Assembly: GCA_026169535.1 (NCBI GenBank)
Contig: JAPFCU010000009.1
Coordinates: forward strand, 1 to 35,854
DNA length: 35,854 nt
Direction: 5' to 3'
Origin: Blautia sp.
GTDB taxonomy: Bacteria; Bacillota; Clostridia; Lachnospirales; Lachnospiraceae
Shown here: positions 1-7,370 of the stretch, one piece after another
How positions within the stretch are numbered: the stretch's first letter is position 1
How the letters are laid out: every line of letters begins with the position of its first letter
The notes under the pieces: generated by a model
Databases searched by the model: none
The model's input: the letters and a program-made list of their open reading frames with translations, nothing else
Told to the model about the DNA's origin: nothing
Program-made: the position numbers and the translations under genes

Positions 1-1216
1 CGTTTATCCAAATGATATGGGCTCTGCATTCGGAGGCCCGGCCTGGGAGTGGGTGCCTGAGTTAAAGCAGTATTATTTTCATCAGTTTTCCGTAAAGCAG
101 CCGGATCTGAACTGGGAAAATCCTAAGGTCAGAAGAGAAATTTATGATATGATCCTCTGGTGGATGGACAAAGGTGTTGGCGGCTTCCGTCTGGACGTGA
201 TCGACCAGATCGCCAAGGAGCCGGATCTTATGATCACCAATAACGGACCGAGACTTCATGAGTTTATTCAGGAATTAAGCAGGGAAACCTTCCAGAAGGG
301 CGATCTGATCACAGTCGGAGAGGCCTGGGGAGCAGATATTGACCGGGCAAAGCTTTATAGTAAGCCGGACGGCAGCGAGTTTTCCATGGTGTTCCAGTTT
401 GAGCATATGATGCTGGATCAGGAACCGGGAAAAGAAAAATGGGATTTCTGTCCTCTGCCTTTTTTGAAACTGAAAAAATGTCTGGAAAAATGGCAAAAGG
501 AGCTTCACGGCTGCGGCTGGAACAGCCTTTTCTGGGATAATCACGACCTTCCGAGAATCGTATCCCGTTGGGGAAATGATAAAGAGTACAGAGTGGAGTC
601 TGCAAAAATGCTGGCGACTGTTCTTCATGGAATGGAAGGAACTCCCTATGTGTATCAGGGAGAGGAGCTTGGTATGACAAACGTGCGCTTTGATTCTATT
701 GAACAGTATCAGGATATCGAGATCCGAAACATGTACAGGGAGCGTCTGGAAAAGGGCTATGCAGAGAAGTATATTATGGAATCCATCTATGCAAAGGGCC
801 GTGACAATGCCAGAACTCCCATGCAGTGGGATGATACAGAAAACGCAGGCTTTACAACAGGAACTCCATGGCTGGGTGTGAATCCCAATTATACAGAAAT
901 AAATGCCCGAAGCCAGCTTCATGATGAAAACTCTGTTTTTCATTATTATAAAAAGCTGATTCAGCTCCGCAAAGAAAACAGCATTTTTGTTGAAGGTGAT
1001 TTTACACTGCTGCTGCCGGAAGATGAAAATATTTTTGCTTATGTGCGGGAATATGAAGGCAGGAAGCTGCTGGTGTTTGCAAACTTTACAAATCAGGAAG
1101 TTTTCTGTGAGAGTCTGGAATTGTGGAAGAGTGGTAAGACCTTGATACGTAATTATAAAGATGAAACCTCCGGGACAATGCTTCGGCCCTATGAAGCCTT
1201 TATAAAATTACTTTAA
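1..1216 (+). CDS. GH13 alpha-glucosidase (oligo-1,6-glucosidase type), 5' truncated by window edge
   Basis: Cytoplasmic retaining alpha-glucosidase that would release glucose from the non-reducing ends of short alpha-glucans such as isomaltose. The reading frame is open from base 2, so the start lies outside the window. The visible 404 residues are the C-terminal part of a family usually about 550 residues long. GH13 landmarks appear in order: the nucleophile region GFRLDVI, the acid/base region TVGEAWG, and the third acidic site in FWDNHD. After these come an ARTPMQWD block and a C-terminal beta-domain. The motif NHDLPR replaces the more common NHDQPR, a small change beside the third catalytic Asp. 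No clear terminator follows; the next gene has its own promoter. I am confident of the family. The exact substrate (isomaltose, sucrose or trehalose-6-phosphate) cannot be fixed from the sequence. Confidence 0.93.
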   Translation, partial: VYPNDMGSAFGGPAWEWVPELKQYYFHQFSVKQPDLNWENPKVRREIYDMILWWMDKGVGGFRLDVIDQIAKEPDLMITNNGPRLHEFIQELSRETFQKGDLITVGEAWGADIDRAKLYSKPDGSEFSMVFQFEHMMLDQEPGKEKWDFCPLPFLKLKKCLEKWQKELHGCGWNSLFWDNHDLPRIVSRWGNDKEYRVESAKMLATVLHGMEGTPYVYQGEELGMTNVRFDSIEQYQDIEIRNMYRERLEKGYAEKYIMESIYAKGRDNARTPMQWDDTENAGFTTGTPWLGVNPNYTEINARSQLHDENSVFHYYKKLIQLRKENSIFVEGDFTLLLPEDENIFAYVREYEGRKLLVFANFTNQEVFCESLELWKSGKTLIRNYKDETSGTMLRPYEAFIKLL

Positions 1217-1284
1217 AAGTTGGTTTAGCTGAGTCGCGTTTCTTAACAAACAGAAATTTTTTGATTTCAAGGAGTTGTTTATTT

Positions 1285-1323
1285 TGCTTGAAACAAGCAC
1301 TTTTTTCTGGTAAAATTTTACCA
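1285..1323 (+). promoter_or_regulatory. pduL promoter with two overlapping dyads
   Basis: TTGAAA (1288-1293), a 17-base spacer and TAAAAT (1311-1316) form a good sigma-A promoter, with a TGG extended -10 element. The -35 lies inside the dyad TGCTTG-AAA-CAAGCA (1285-1299). The -10 lies inside the perfect 16-bp palindrome TGGTAAAATTTTACCA (1308-1323). This arrangement suggests a repressor operator (inference). The first dyad, followed by CTTTTTT, could also act as a weak terminator for the upstream glucosidase gene. Confidence 0.65.
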
Positions 1324-1349
1324 TATTAAATAGAGGAAGGTGCAAGTCT

Positions 1350-1991
1350 GTGAGTCAAAAAATTCCTATTGAGACTTCTGCCAGACATATTCATCTGTCT
1401 CAGGAGGATTTTCAAATATTATTTGGGGCAGAGGCTCAGATGCATTATACGAAAGAACTGAGTCAGCCGGGACAATATGCCTGTCAGGAACGTCTGACTG
1501 TGATCGGTCCAAAGGGAAGCTTTGAGCATGTGATAGTTCTGGGACCTTACAGGTCAGCTACGCAGGTGGAGATTTCTGTAACAGATGCCAGAAAACTGGG
1601 GATTCCCGGTGTGATACGCCAGTCCGGCGATATTGCAGGAACTCCGGGATGTATTCTCACCGGACCCTGCGGACAGGTGGAACTGAAAAAGGGCGTGATT
1701 GTGGCAAAAAGACATATCCATATGACGCCCAGTGATGCGATCCGATGCCATGTATCAGATAATGAAAACGTATTTGTGATTACAAGCAGCTATGAACGTT
1801 CACTTATTTTTTCGGATGTAGTGGTGCGTGTCAGCCCGTCTTTCCGCCTTGCCATGCATGTGGACACAGATGAGGCCAATGCGTTTGCCAACGAAAAGGA
1901 TCCCAGCGGTGTAATACTGAAGCTGTTCGGAGGAAGTACCTACAATCTGCAGTCTTGGGCAGAGGAACTGCAGCAGGGCATATATCGTTAA
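1350..1991 (+). CDS. pduL: PduL-family phosphate acyltransferase
   Basis: Catalyses acyl-CoA + phosphate = acyl-phosphate + CoA, with acetyl- or propanoyl-CoA as the usual substrate, ahead of ATP formation by an acetate or propionate kinase. The 213-residue product has the duplicated PduL barrel with two His-x-His zinc motifs, ARHIHLS (H13, H15) and KRHIHMT (H122, H124), plus a conserved Arg in GPYRSATQVE (R68). The GTG start is chosen because a strong GAGGAAGG lies about 9 bases upstream and the protein begins directly in the domain. It has no long amphipathic N-terminal targeting peptide, and no microcompartment shell genes are nearby, so it is probably a free cytosolic enzyme (inference). 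No acetate kinase gene is adjacent. The gene ends in a terminator shared with the convergent ATPase gene. Confidence 0.93.
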   Translation: MSQKIPIETSARHIHLSQEDFQILFGAEAQMHYTKELSQPGQYACQERLTVIGPKGSFEHVIVLGPYRSATQVEISVTDARKLGIPGVIRQSGDIAGTPGCILTGPCGQVELKKGVIVAKRHIHMTPSDAIRCHVSDNENVFVITSSYERSLIFSDVVVRVSPSFRLAMHVDTDEANAFANEKDPSGVILKLFGGSTYNLQSWAEELQQGIYR

Positions 1992-2001
1992 AAGAAAAGA
2001 A

Positions 2002-2025
2002 CACCCCTGAGATTTCTCAGGGGTG
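2002..2025. terminator. Bidirectional terminator between pduL and msmK
   Basis: Perfect 10-bp stem CACCCCTGAG / CTCAGGGGTG with an ATTT loop. It is flanked by an A-rich stretch on the left and a short T-rich stretch on the right, and sits between two convergent genes (stops at 1991 and 2040), so it can serve both strands. Confidence 0.85.
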
Positions 2026-2039
2026 AAATTATTTCTGTA

Positions 2040-3131
2040 TTAGTTTGTGATAACCAGTTCAGACTCTTTGTCAAAGAAGTGTGCTTTGTCCATATCGAAA
2101 TCAAATCTGATCGGATCACCGGTTTTTGCTGTTGTACGAGGATCAACGCGGGCTGTAATCTGAGTTCCGTTTACATCGAAGTACAGGAATACTTCAGCAC
2201 CAAGAAGCTCGTAAACCTTAACTACAGAAGACATAGCGCCATTAGCGGAGTCAGAAACATCCTCAGGACGGATACCCATAACAACTGTTTTGCCAACATA
2301 GCCTTTGTCTTTCAGAACTTTAGCTTTAGCTGCCGGGATAACAACTTCATCAGAACCAATCTTAGCAACAAGATCAGAACCGTTTTCTTTGATTTCAGCA
2401 TCCAGGAAGTTCATCTGCGGGGATCCCATGAATCCAGCTACGAACAGGTTGCCTGGTTTCTGATACAGATTCTGTGGAGTATCTACCTGCTGAACAACAC
2501 CATCTTTCATAACAACGATTCTGGTACCAAGAGTCATAGCCTCGGTCTGGTCATGTGTTACATAGATGATAGTAGCGCCCAGTCTCTGGTGGATCTTGGA
2601 GATCTCGATACGCATCTGTACACGAAGTTTAGCATCCAGGTTGGAAAGAGGCTCATCCATAAGGAATACTTTAGGATTACGAACGATAGCACGACCCATG
2701 GCAACACGCTGTCTCTGACCACCGGAAAGAGCTTTCGGCTTACGATCAAGAAGTTTTTCAAGGTCGAGGATTCTTGCTGCTTCACGAACCTGCTGATCAA
2801 TCTGATCTTTCGGAACTTTACGAAGTTTCAGACCAAATGCCATGTTATCATATACAGTCATATGAGGATACAGAGCGTAGTTCTGGAATACCATTGCGAT
2901 ATCACGGTCTTTCGGCTCTACATCGTTCATAACTTTATCGCCAATTTTTAAGGTACCGCCGGAAATTTCTTCTAGTCCGGCGATCATACGAAGTGTAGTA
3001 GATTTACCACATCCGGATGGTCCTACGAAAATGATGAATTCTTTGTCTTCGATCTCAAGGTTGAAATCTTTAACAGCCTCGAAACCATTTGGATAAGTTT
3101 TGTTAATGTGAGATAATGATAAACTTGCCAT
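2040..3131 (-). CDS. msmK: Sugar ABC transporter ATPase, MsmK/UgpC type (CUT1 family)
   Basis: ATP-hydrolysing subunit that energizes CUT1 carbohydrate importers at the inner face of the membrane. The 363-residue protein has Walker A GPSGCGKST (37-45), a Q-loop near FQNYALYPH, signature LSGGQRQR, Walker B VFLMDEP, a switch His in YVTHDQ, and a C-terminal TOBE/MOI domain typical of the MsmK, MalK and UgpC group. The start MASLSLSHIN is chosen because GGAGG lies just upstream and family homology begins there. The frame is open 49 codons further up, but that stretch has no ribosome site and resembles no domain. No permease or binding-protein gene is adjacent. In Firmicutes such lone ATPases are known to serve several sugar importers, so a shared role is likely (inference). 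Confidence 0.93.
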   Translation of the reverse strand: MASLSLSHINKTYPNGFEAVKDFNLEIEDKEFIIFVGPSGCGKSTTLRMIAGLEEISGGTLKIGDKVMNDVEPKDRDIAMVFQNYALYPHMTVYDNMAFGLKLRKVPKDQIDQQVREAARILDLEKLLDRKPKALSGGQRQRVAMGRAIVRNPKVFLMDEPLSNLDAKLRVQMRIEISKIHQRLGATIIYVTHDQTEAMTLGTRIVVMKDGVVQQVDTPQNLYQKPGNLFVAGFMGSPQMNFLDAEIKENGSDLVAKIGSDEVVIPAAKAKVLKDKGYVGKTVVMGIRPEDVSDSANGAMSSVVKVYELLGAEVFLYFDVNGTQITARVDPRTTAKTGDPIRFDFDMDKAHFFDKESELVITN

Positions 3132-3194
3132 TGAAATTTCCCTCCAGGTAATATTTGTATGAAATAGTTTTTGCTCTTGTTTTGAACTGTACTC

Positions 3195-3223
3195 AGTATA
3201 ACCAAAAGAAGGTGTATCTTCCA
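3195..3223 (-). promoter_or_regulatory. Possible msmK promoter
   Basis: On the minus strand TATACT (3195-3200) lies 17 bases after a weak TGGAAG (3218-3223), about 65 bases ahead of the chosen start. The -35 matches consensus at only three of six positions, so this is tentative. Confidence 0.4.
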
Positions 3224-3317
3224 GAGAAGAATCGTACAAAGATTTCAGATGTTTGTTGACAGATTGACGAAAAGGCAATATTTATTGTGCAGACTGTCCA
3301 TGTTGATCTGATTTGTA

Positions 3318-4205
3318 TCAGACTGGCTCCATGACCAGACGACGTTCATTCAGGAACATGCCCTGAAGATTTTCTGCATGGAAACGACGCTGGAACAGAT
3401 CACATTTGCAGAGAAAGAGATAATAAATATTCAGTCCGCAGTCGTTGAGGGTTTCAAAATTCCCCTGTCCTTTGGCAATGATCAGATCTGCATCATAAAG
3501 AAGCTCACGGGATTCTGAACTGATTCCGGGAATCCATGTACCGCCTACATTACTGCCGTTGCCGATCACATTTACCAAATCGGTAAGTCCGATTTCTTCT
3601 GCATCCTCCATGGTGGCGTCATTTACTACAGGGTATCCGCGGACGATCACTGTGATATCCAGATTCGGGTACTGTTCCTTCAGGATTTTTACAGCCATTT
3701 TATCCAGTACTACTTCTCCGCAGTTGTCAGTGAGATAGACAAGCTTTTTGGCGGAGGAAAGATCATGGAGGAAATTTTTATATTCTTTTTCATCCAGAGC
3801 TTCTGAGCTTTTTTCATCAAGAAGAGTAATAACGGTAGACTGGTCAACATTGGAAAGGGCGGCAAAGTCAATATAATTTCCGATACGTGCATAGAGAAGC
3901 GCCTTTTCCAGAGGATCGTTTGATTTTCGGATCTTATCTTCTATAGAGACTTCCATATTCAGCATAAGCTGATTGAATTCTTTTTTGATTTCTGTGAAAT
4001 CTTCCATAGGACAGTTCCAGAAGCTGCTGTAAAGTTTCTGGATATCGACGGAAAGACTGGGGGCACAGTCTTTTTCTTCTGTATTGGCCATCAGAGTCAT
4101 TACTTTTTTCATGTATTCTGTTTTTTTCTCCATATCCGGATAACGACGGATCTTTTGTTCCTGTTTGTTCAGTGCACAGCACATACAGAATGGGTTCAGT
4201 TTCAT
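3318..4205 (-). CDS. DUF89 (ARMT1-like) putative metal-dependent phosphatase
   Basis: Member of the DUF89 family. Characterised relatives are metal-dependent phosphatases proposed to remove damaged or unwanted phosphometabolites; the substrate of bacterial members is mostly unknown. The 295-residue protein shows the family's motifs: LTDNCGE (D160, N161) and RGYPVVNDAT (N195, D196) as probable metal ligands, then AKGQGNFE (K245 onward) for phosphate handling. The N-terminus carries a cysteine cluster, CMCC (C7, C9, C10), as in other members of this bacterial subgroup, which could bind metal. The start has AAGGAAG at good spacing and a well-formed promoter upstream (4255-4283). It lies between the AraC gene and the sugar ATPase gene on the same strand. 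A role in clearing sugar phosphates is possible but is inference. Confidence 0.82.
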   Translation of the reverse strand: MKLNPFCMCCALNKQEQKIRRYPDMEKKTEYMKKVMTLMANTEEKDCAPSLSVDIQKLYSSFWNCPMEDFTEIKKEFNQLMLNMEVSIEDKIRKSNDPLEKALLYARIGNYIDFAALSNVDQSTVITLLDEKSSEALDEKEYKNFLHDLSSAKKLVYLTDNCGEVVLDKMAVKILKEQYPNLDITVIVRGYPVVNDATMEDAEEIGLTDLVNVIGNGSNVGGTWIPGISSESRELLYDADLIIAKGQGNFETLNDCGLNIYYLFLCKCDLFQRRFHAENLQGMFLNERRLVMEPV

Positions 4206-4254
4206 TTGTACTTCCTTTCCTGACCTGTTTTTTGTTAAAATTGTCTATGGGTTC

Positions 4255-4283
4255 ATTATAAGACATCACGGGAAGAGGGGCAA
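4255..4283 (-). promoter_or_regulatory. Promoter of the DUF89 gene
   Basis: Minus-strand TTGCCC (4278-4283), a spacer of exactly 17 bases, then a perfect TATAAT (4255-4260), about 50 bases ahead of the DUF89 start. It separates this gene transcriptionally from the AraC gene behind it. Confidence 0.7.
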
Positions 4284-4309
4284 GTGGGAACACTGCTGTC
4301 AGGTCATGG

Positions 4310-5203
4310 TCAGCATTTGAGTTTTCTGTATTCGGATGGTGTGACGCCCAGTACCTTTTTAAATACGCTGCAGAAATAATTGCTGGAAGAAAAGCTAAGC
4401 TTATGTGCCAGATCTGTAATGGAGATATCCGTATTCATAAGTTCTTTTTCAGCATAGCTGATTTTTTGAAGAGAGATATACTCAGCAGGTGTGATTCCAA
4501 ATGCCTCTTTAAAAATATATTTGAAATGTGAAAGAGAGTAGCCGGAGATATCTGCCAGTTCCTGAAGCATGATTTTCTTATCAAGGTTTTCGTTAATGTA
4601 TATAAACACATTCTGCATGGGATCAGCAATATGTTTTTTCGTTGTTTTTATTTTTGGTTCCAGATAAATAAGGCTTTGCAGAAAACAGACCAGATAGGAA
4701 GTTCCTAAATATAGATCAGCATGTGCACCAAGACTGAAAAAATTCCAGGCGGTACGCAGCATGGAAATTTGTGTATGTCCTACTTTTAGATGACGATAAG
4801 GCAGAGAGAGCAGTTCATTACGGAGCTGAGCACTGAATTCTTCATTAAGACCTAAGAGTGAGATGTCTTTTCGTACACTGATCTGAATGGCATAGTATTC
4901 ATTTCGGTTTTTGGTATGGTTGCCAGTTTCATGGAGTTCAAATGGATAAGTAAGCATTAGTTCATTTCCCAGAGCGGTATATTCATTCATGATACCGTTT
5001 TCAGAAACAAGGATAGTCCTCTGTCCTTTTATGATGCAGTGGATTTCAATAATATCTGAATGGTAATGAAGAGCGGCAAAATCAGCAGAACTTATGGTAC
5101 AATGAGTAATGTTTGCCAGACCTGAAATATGATGATGATCTGCTGTGATGATCTTTTTGCTTTCTGACCAGGTAAATGGATCAAAAATTTCCGTTCCCTT
5201 CAT
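4310..5203 (-). CDS. AraC-family transcriptional regulator
   Basis: DNA-binding activator or dual regulator. The 297-residue protein has an N-terminal cupin-like ligand-binding half, with LHYHSDIIEIHCIIKG (about residues 45-60) as its first barrel strands, and a C-terminal double helix-turn-helix (about 195-297). The latter includes the family segments LADISGYSLSHFKYIFKEAFGITPAEY and LSFSSSNYFCSVFKKVLGVTPSEYR, shown here only as landmarks. The start has AAGGAGG six bases upstream. It is transcribed divergently from the aldolase-TRAP-glycosidase locus, the usual position of a dedicated AraC regulator. It most likely senses the sugar or sugar acid imported by the TRAP system (inference). Confidence 0.92.
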   Translation of the reverse strand: MKGTEIFDPFTWSESKKIITADHHHISGLANITHCTISSADFAALHYHSDIIEIHCIIKGQRTILVSENGIMNEYTALGNELMLTYPFELHETGNHTKNRNEYYAIQISVRKDISLLGLNEEFSAQLRNELLSLPYRHLKVGHTQISMLRTAWNFFSLGAHADLYLGTSYLVCFLQSLIYLEPKIKTTKKHIADPMQNVFIYINENLDKKIMLQELADISGYSLSHFKYIFKEAFGITPAEYISLQKISYAEKELMNTDISITDLAHKLSFSSSNYFCSVFKKVLGVTPSEYRKLKC

Positions 5204-5377
5204 AAAACCTCCTTAAAAATATAAAATGGAAAACATTTTTATGATAAATGTATAAAATCGTACGAAGTATTATGTTGAATGCATGCAAAAAAATTATATG
5301 GTATGATTAAGCCACATTAATTATATAAGGTTTTTTCTTAGAAAGCAATTATGGTTTTAAGAAGGAAAGGAGGTACT
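5204..5377. promoter_or_regulatory. Divergent control region between AraC gene and catabolic locus
   Basis: A 174-base AT-rich region. For the rightward operon, TATGAT (5302-5307) is preceded by TGG, an extended -10 element, but the -35 position is poor. That is typical of activator-dependent promoters. The 8-bp palindrome TGCATGCA (5280-5287) lies at the -35 position. The short inverted repeat ACATTT-N7-AAATGT (5233-5251) lies between the two genes. These are candidate AraC sites (inference). No good leftward promoter stands out. A ribosome site, AAGGAGG, sits just before 5378. Confidence 0.5.
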
Positions 5378-6301
5378 ATGGCAAAGGAAATTGCCAGTGG
5401 GGTATGGCCGGTCATGATTACACCTTTTACAGAAGATAACAGGATTGATTATGATGGTGTACTTAAAATTATTGAGTGGTATGATAAAATGGGTGTGGAT
5501 GGTATTTTTGCAATGTGTCAGTCCAGCGAAATGTTTGAGCTGACTCCTCAGGAACGCCTGGAACTCATCCGATTTGTTGTAGAGCACACTCCGAAACATA
5601 TAGGGATTATTGCATCTGGTCATTGTGCGGAAAAAGTAGAGGATCAGATACGGGAAGCACAGGCGGCTATTGATGCAGGTGTAGGATCCTATGTATTTAT
5701 CTCTAATCAATTTGCAAAAGAAGATGAAAATGAAGATGTTGCAAAACAGAATATCGAGTATCTTCTGGACCATATTGAAGCGGAAAGTTTTGGTATTTAT
5801 GAATGTCCCTATCCTTACAAACGTCTTGTTTCACCGGAATTGCTGAAATGGTGTGCCGAGACAGGAAAGTTTACTTTTCTGAAAGATACATGCTGTGATG
5901 TGGATCAGCTCCGTGCAAAAGTAGAGGCAGTGAAGGGTACGCCAATGAAGATTTTTAATGCAAATGGTGCAACTTTACTGGAAAGCCTGAAAATGGGATG
6001 TCATGGATACTCCGGGGTTATGGCAAATTTCCATCCGGATCTGTATGTATGGCTTTGTCGAAACTTTGAGAAAGAACCGGAAAGAGCAGAGATCATGATG
6101 AATTATCTGGGGGCGGCATCTACATTTGAATGCCAGGTCTACCCCTGCAACAGCAAATACCATATGAAACTGGAAGGAGTCAATATAACGACAAAGTCCA
6201 GAAGACAGGATGATGCGCTTCTTACTCCAAACAGACTTCTTGAAGTAGAGCAATTCCACGCTCATACAGAATATTTCAGAAAAACTTTTTTTGGTAAATA
6301 A
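5378..6301 (+). CDS. DapA/NanA-family class I aldolase or dehydratase, substrate unknown
   Basis: TIM-barrel Schiff-base enzyme of the dihydrodipicolinate synthase / N-acetylneuraminate lyase family. Family members add or remove pyruvate, or dehydrate 2-keto-3-deoxy sugar acids. The 307-residue protein has the normal length, the Schiff-base Lys in FLKDTCCD (K169) and the catalytic Tyr in IYECPYPYKR (Y141). The usual G-T/S-T/N-G-E carboxylate-binding motif is replaced by CQSSE (47-51), so the substrate or pyruvate contact may differ. The start ATG at 5378 follows AAAGGAGG directly; an in-frame ATG at 5351 has no ribosome site. It is the first gene of the AraC-controlled locus. The neighbours argue against lysine biosynthesis and for breakdown of a sugar acid (inference). 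Confidence 0.85.
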   Translation: MAKEIASGVWPVMITPFTEDNRIDYDGVLKIIEWYDKMGVDGIFAMCQSSEMFELTPQERLELIRFVVEHTPKHIGIIASGHCAEKVEDQIREAQAAIDAGVGSYVFISNQFAKEDENEDVAKQNIEYLLDHIEAESFGIYECPYPYKRLVSPELLKWCAETGKFTFLKDTCCDVDQLRAKVEAVKGTPMKIFNANGATLLESLKMGCHGYSGVMANFHPDLYVWLCRNFEKEPERAEIMMNYLGAASTFECQVYPCNSKYHMKLEGVNITTKSRRQDDALLTPNRLLEVEQFHAHTEYFRKTFFGK

Positions 6302-6321
6302 ATTTTTTGGGTGACTTGAAT

Positions 6322-7323
6322 ATGGAAATGCTGAAGAGTAAAAAGACTATGTGGGAAAAGTTTTATCGTACAATGGAAAAACAGGAAGACAGAAGAGGAT
6401 GTGCTGTAACGTTAACTTTAAATCCCTGTATGACGGAAACGCTGGTAGTTGATGGACTAAAGGCGGGACAGGAAAATGAACTGTATACGATGACCGCGGA
6501 TGTAGGCGGACTTGGTATTGAGGTCAGCAGGATTTTATCAGGATGCGGCTACGCTTCTCTTTGTACGGGATTTGAATTTTCTACAGATAAAAAAACACAG
6601 GAACAGTTTATGCAGATGCTAAAGCTACCTTTCCATTTTGCGGAGGCAGAAGGAAAGATGCGTTCAGTAGTGAAAATTTTAAACAAGAACGGAGATCCTT
6701 CAACTATTATGAAGGAGAAAGGGTGGAAGATTTCACAGACTGCATTGAATAATCTGGAAAAGAAACGCAAAAAAGTAATATCCGGGCTGAAGCCTGATGA
6801 TCTGCTTGTGATTGGAGGGAGCGTTCCTGCCGGAGTTTCTGAGGATATTTACCGTTCATGGATTTCCGAGGCCAAACAAAAAGGATCCCGAACAGTTTTA
6901 TGTGCAGAAGGATCTATATTAAAAGAAAGTTTAAAGGAAACACCGTATGCGGTGGTTTTCAGTATGAATTCTTTAGCAGAATATAAAGGGTGCTCTCTGG
7001 ATACAGAAGAAAACGTAGATATTTGTGTAAAGGAACTTCTGCAGGAAGGTATTGCTGTGGTGTGTGTATATACGGATCAGCATGAGATATTGGTGGCAGA
7101 TGAAAAAAATATCATTAGAGGAAAGGCCTACGAAAAGGACCCTGTCTGTAACTGCGGAGCTTTGGCTTCCATCATGGCAGGGATGTGTATGGCATTGATC
7201 TGTAAAAAAGAAGAGAATATCATGGACTATATTCTGGCGGTTCTGAAAGGTACGCTGCATAAGCCGGGAAACGGCATGTGTACACAGACAGAATTTGAAA
7301 AATATTTCAACCATAGATCTTAA
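6322..7323 (+). CDS. PfkB-fold protein lacking the catalytic Asp (probable pseudokinase)
   Basis: The protein resembles the 1-phosphofructokinase / tagatose-6-phosphate kinase branch of the PfkB family: VTLTLNPCMTETLVVDGLKAG near the N-terminus, LLVIGGSVPAGVSEDIY (161-177) in the middle, and an ATP-site-like C-terminal region. Three conserved sites are changed. GGKGIN is GGLGIE (62-67), KPN near the sugar-nucleotide cleft is SMN (214-216), and the GAGDS motif carrying the catalytic base is GALAS (279-283), with Ala282 where Asp is expected. The frame is intact over 333 residues, so this is not random decay. I chose ATG 6322; no strong ribosome site is visible, and a TTG at 6307 is an alternative. 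It may be a ligand-sensing or regulatory protein rather than a kinase (inference). Confidence 0.75.
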   Translation: MEMLKSKKTMWEKFYRTMEKQEDRRGCAVTLTLNPCMTETLVVDGLKAGQENELYTMTADVGGLGIEVSRILSGCGYASLCTGFEFSTDKKTQEQFMQMLKLPFHFAEAEGKMRSVVKILNKNGDPSTIMKEKGWKISQTALNNLEKKRKKVISGLKPDDLLVIGGSVPAGVSEDIYRSWISEAKQKGSRTVLCAEGSILKESLKETPYAVVFSMNSLAEYKGCSLDTEENVDICVKELLQEGIAVVCVYTDQHEILVADEKNIIRGKAYEKDPVCNCGALASIMAGMCMALICKKEENIMDYILAVLKGTLHKPGNGMCTQTEFEKYFNHRS

Positions 7324-7370
7324 TGTTGAAAAAAGATTAAGGTAAAATTTGAAAATAAGGAGGAACTATC

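Noticed and set aside
1285-1306. Intrinsic terminator of the GH13 gene
   Set aside because: The stem is only 6 bp and contains the -35 of a strong promoter, so it is better explained as an operator; a minor terminator role remains possible.
3132-3278. 49-codon N-terminal extension of the MsmK-type ATPase
   Set aside because: No ribosome site; family similarity starts at MASLSLSH, which has GGAGG upstream, and a -10 lies inside the extension.
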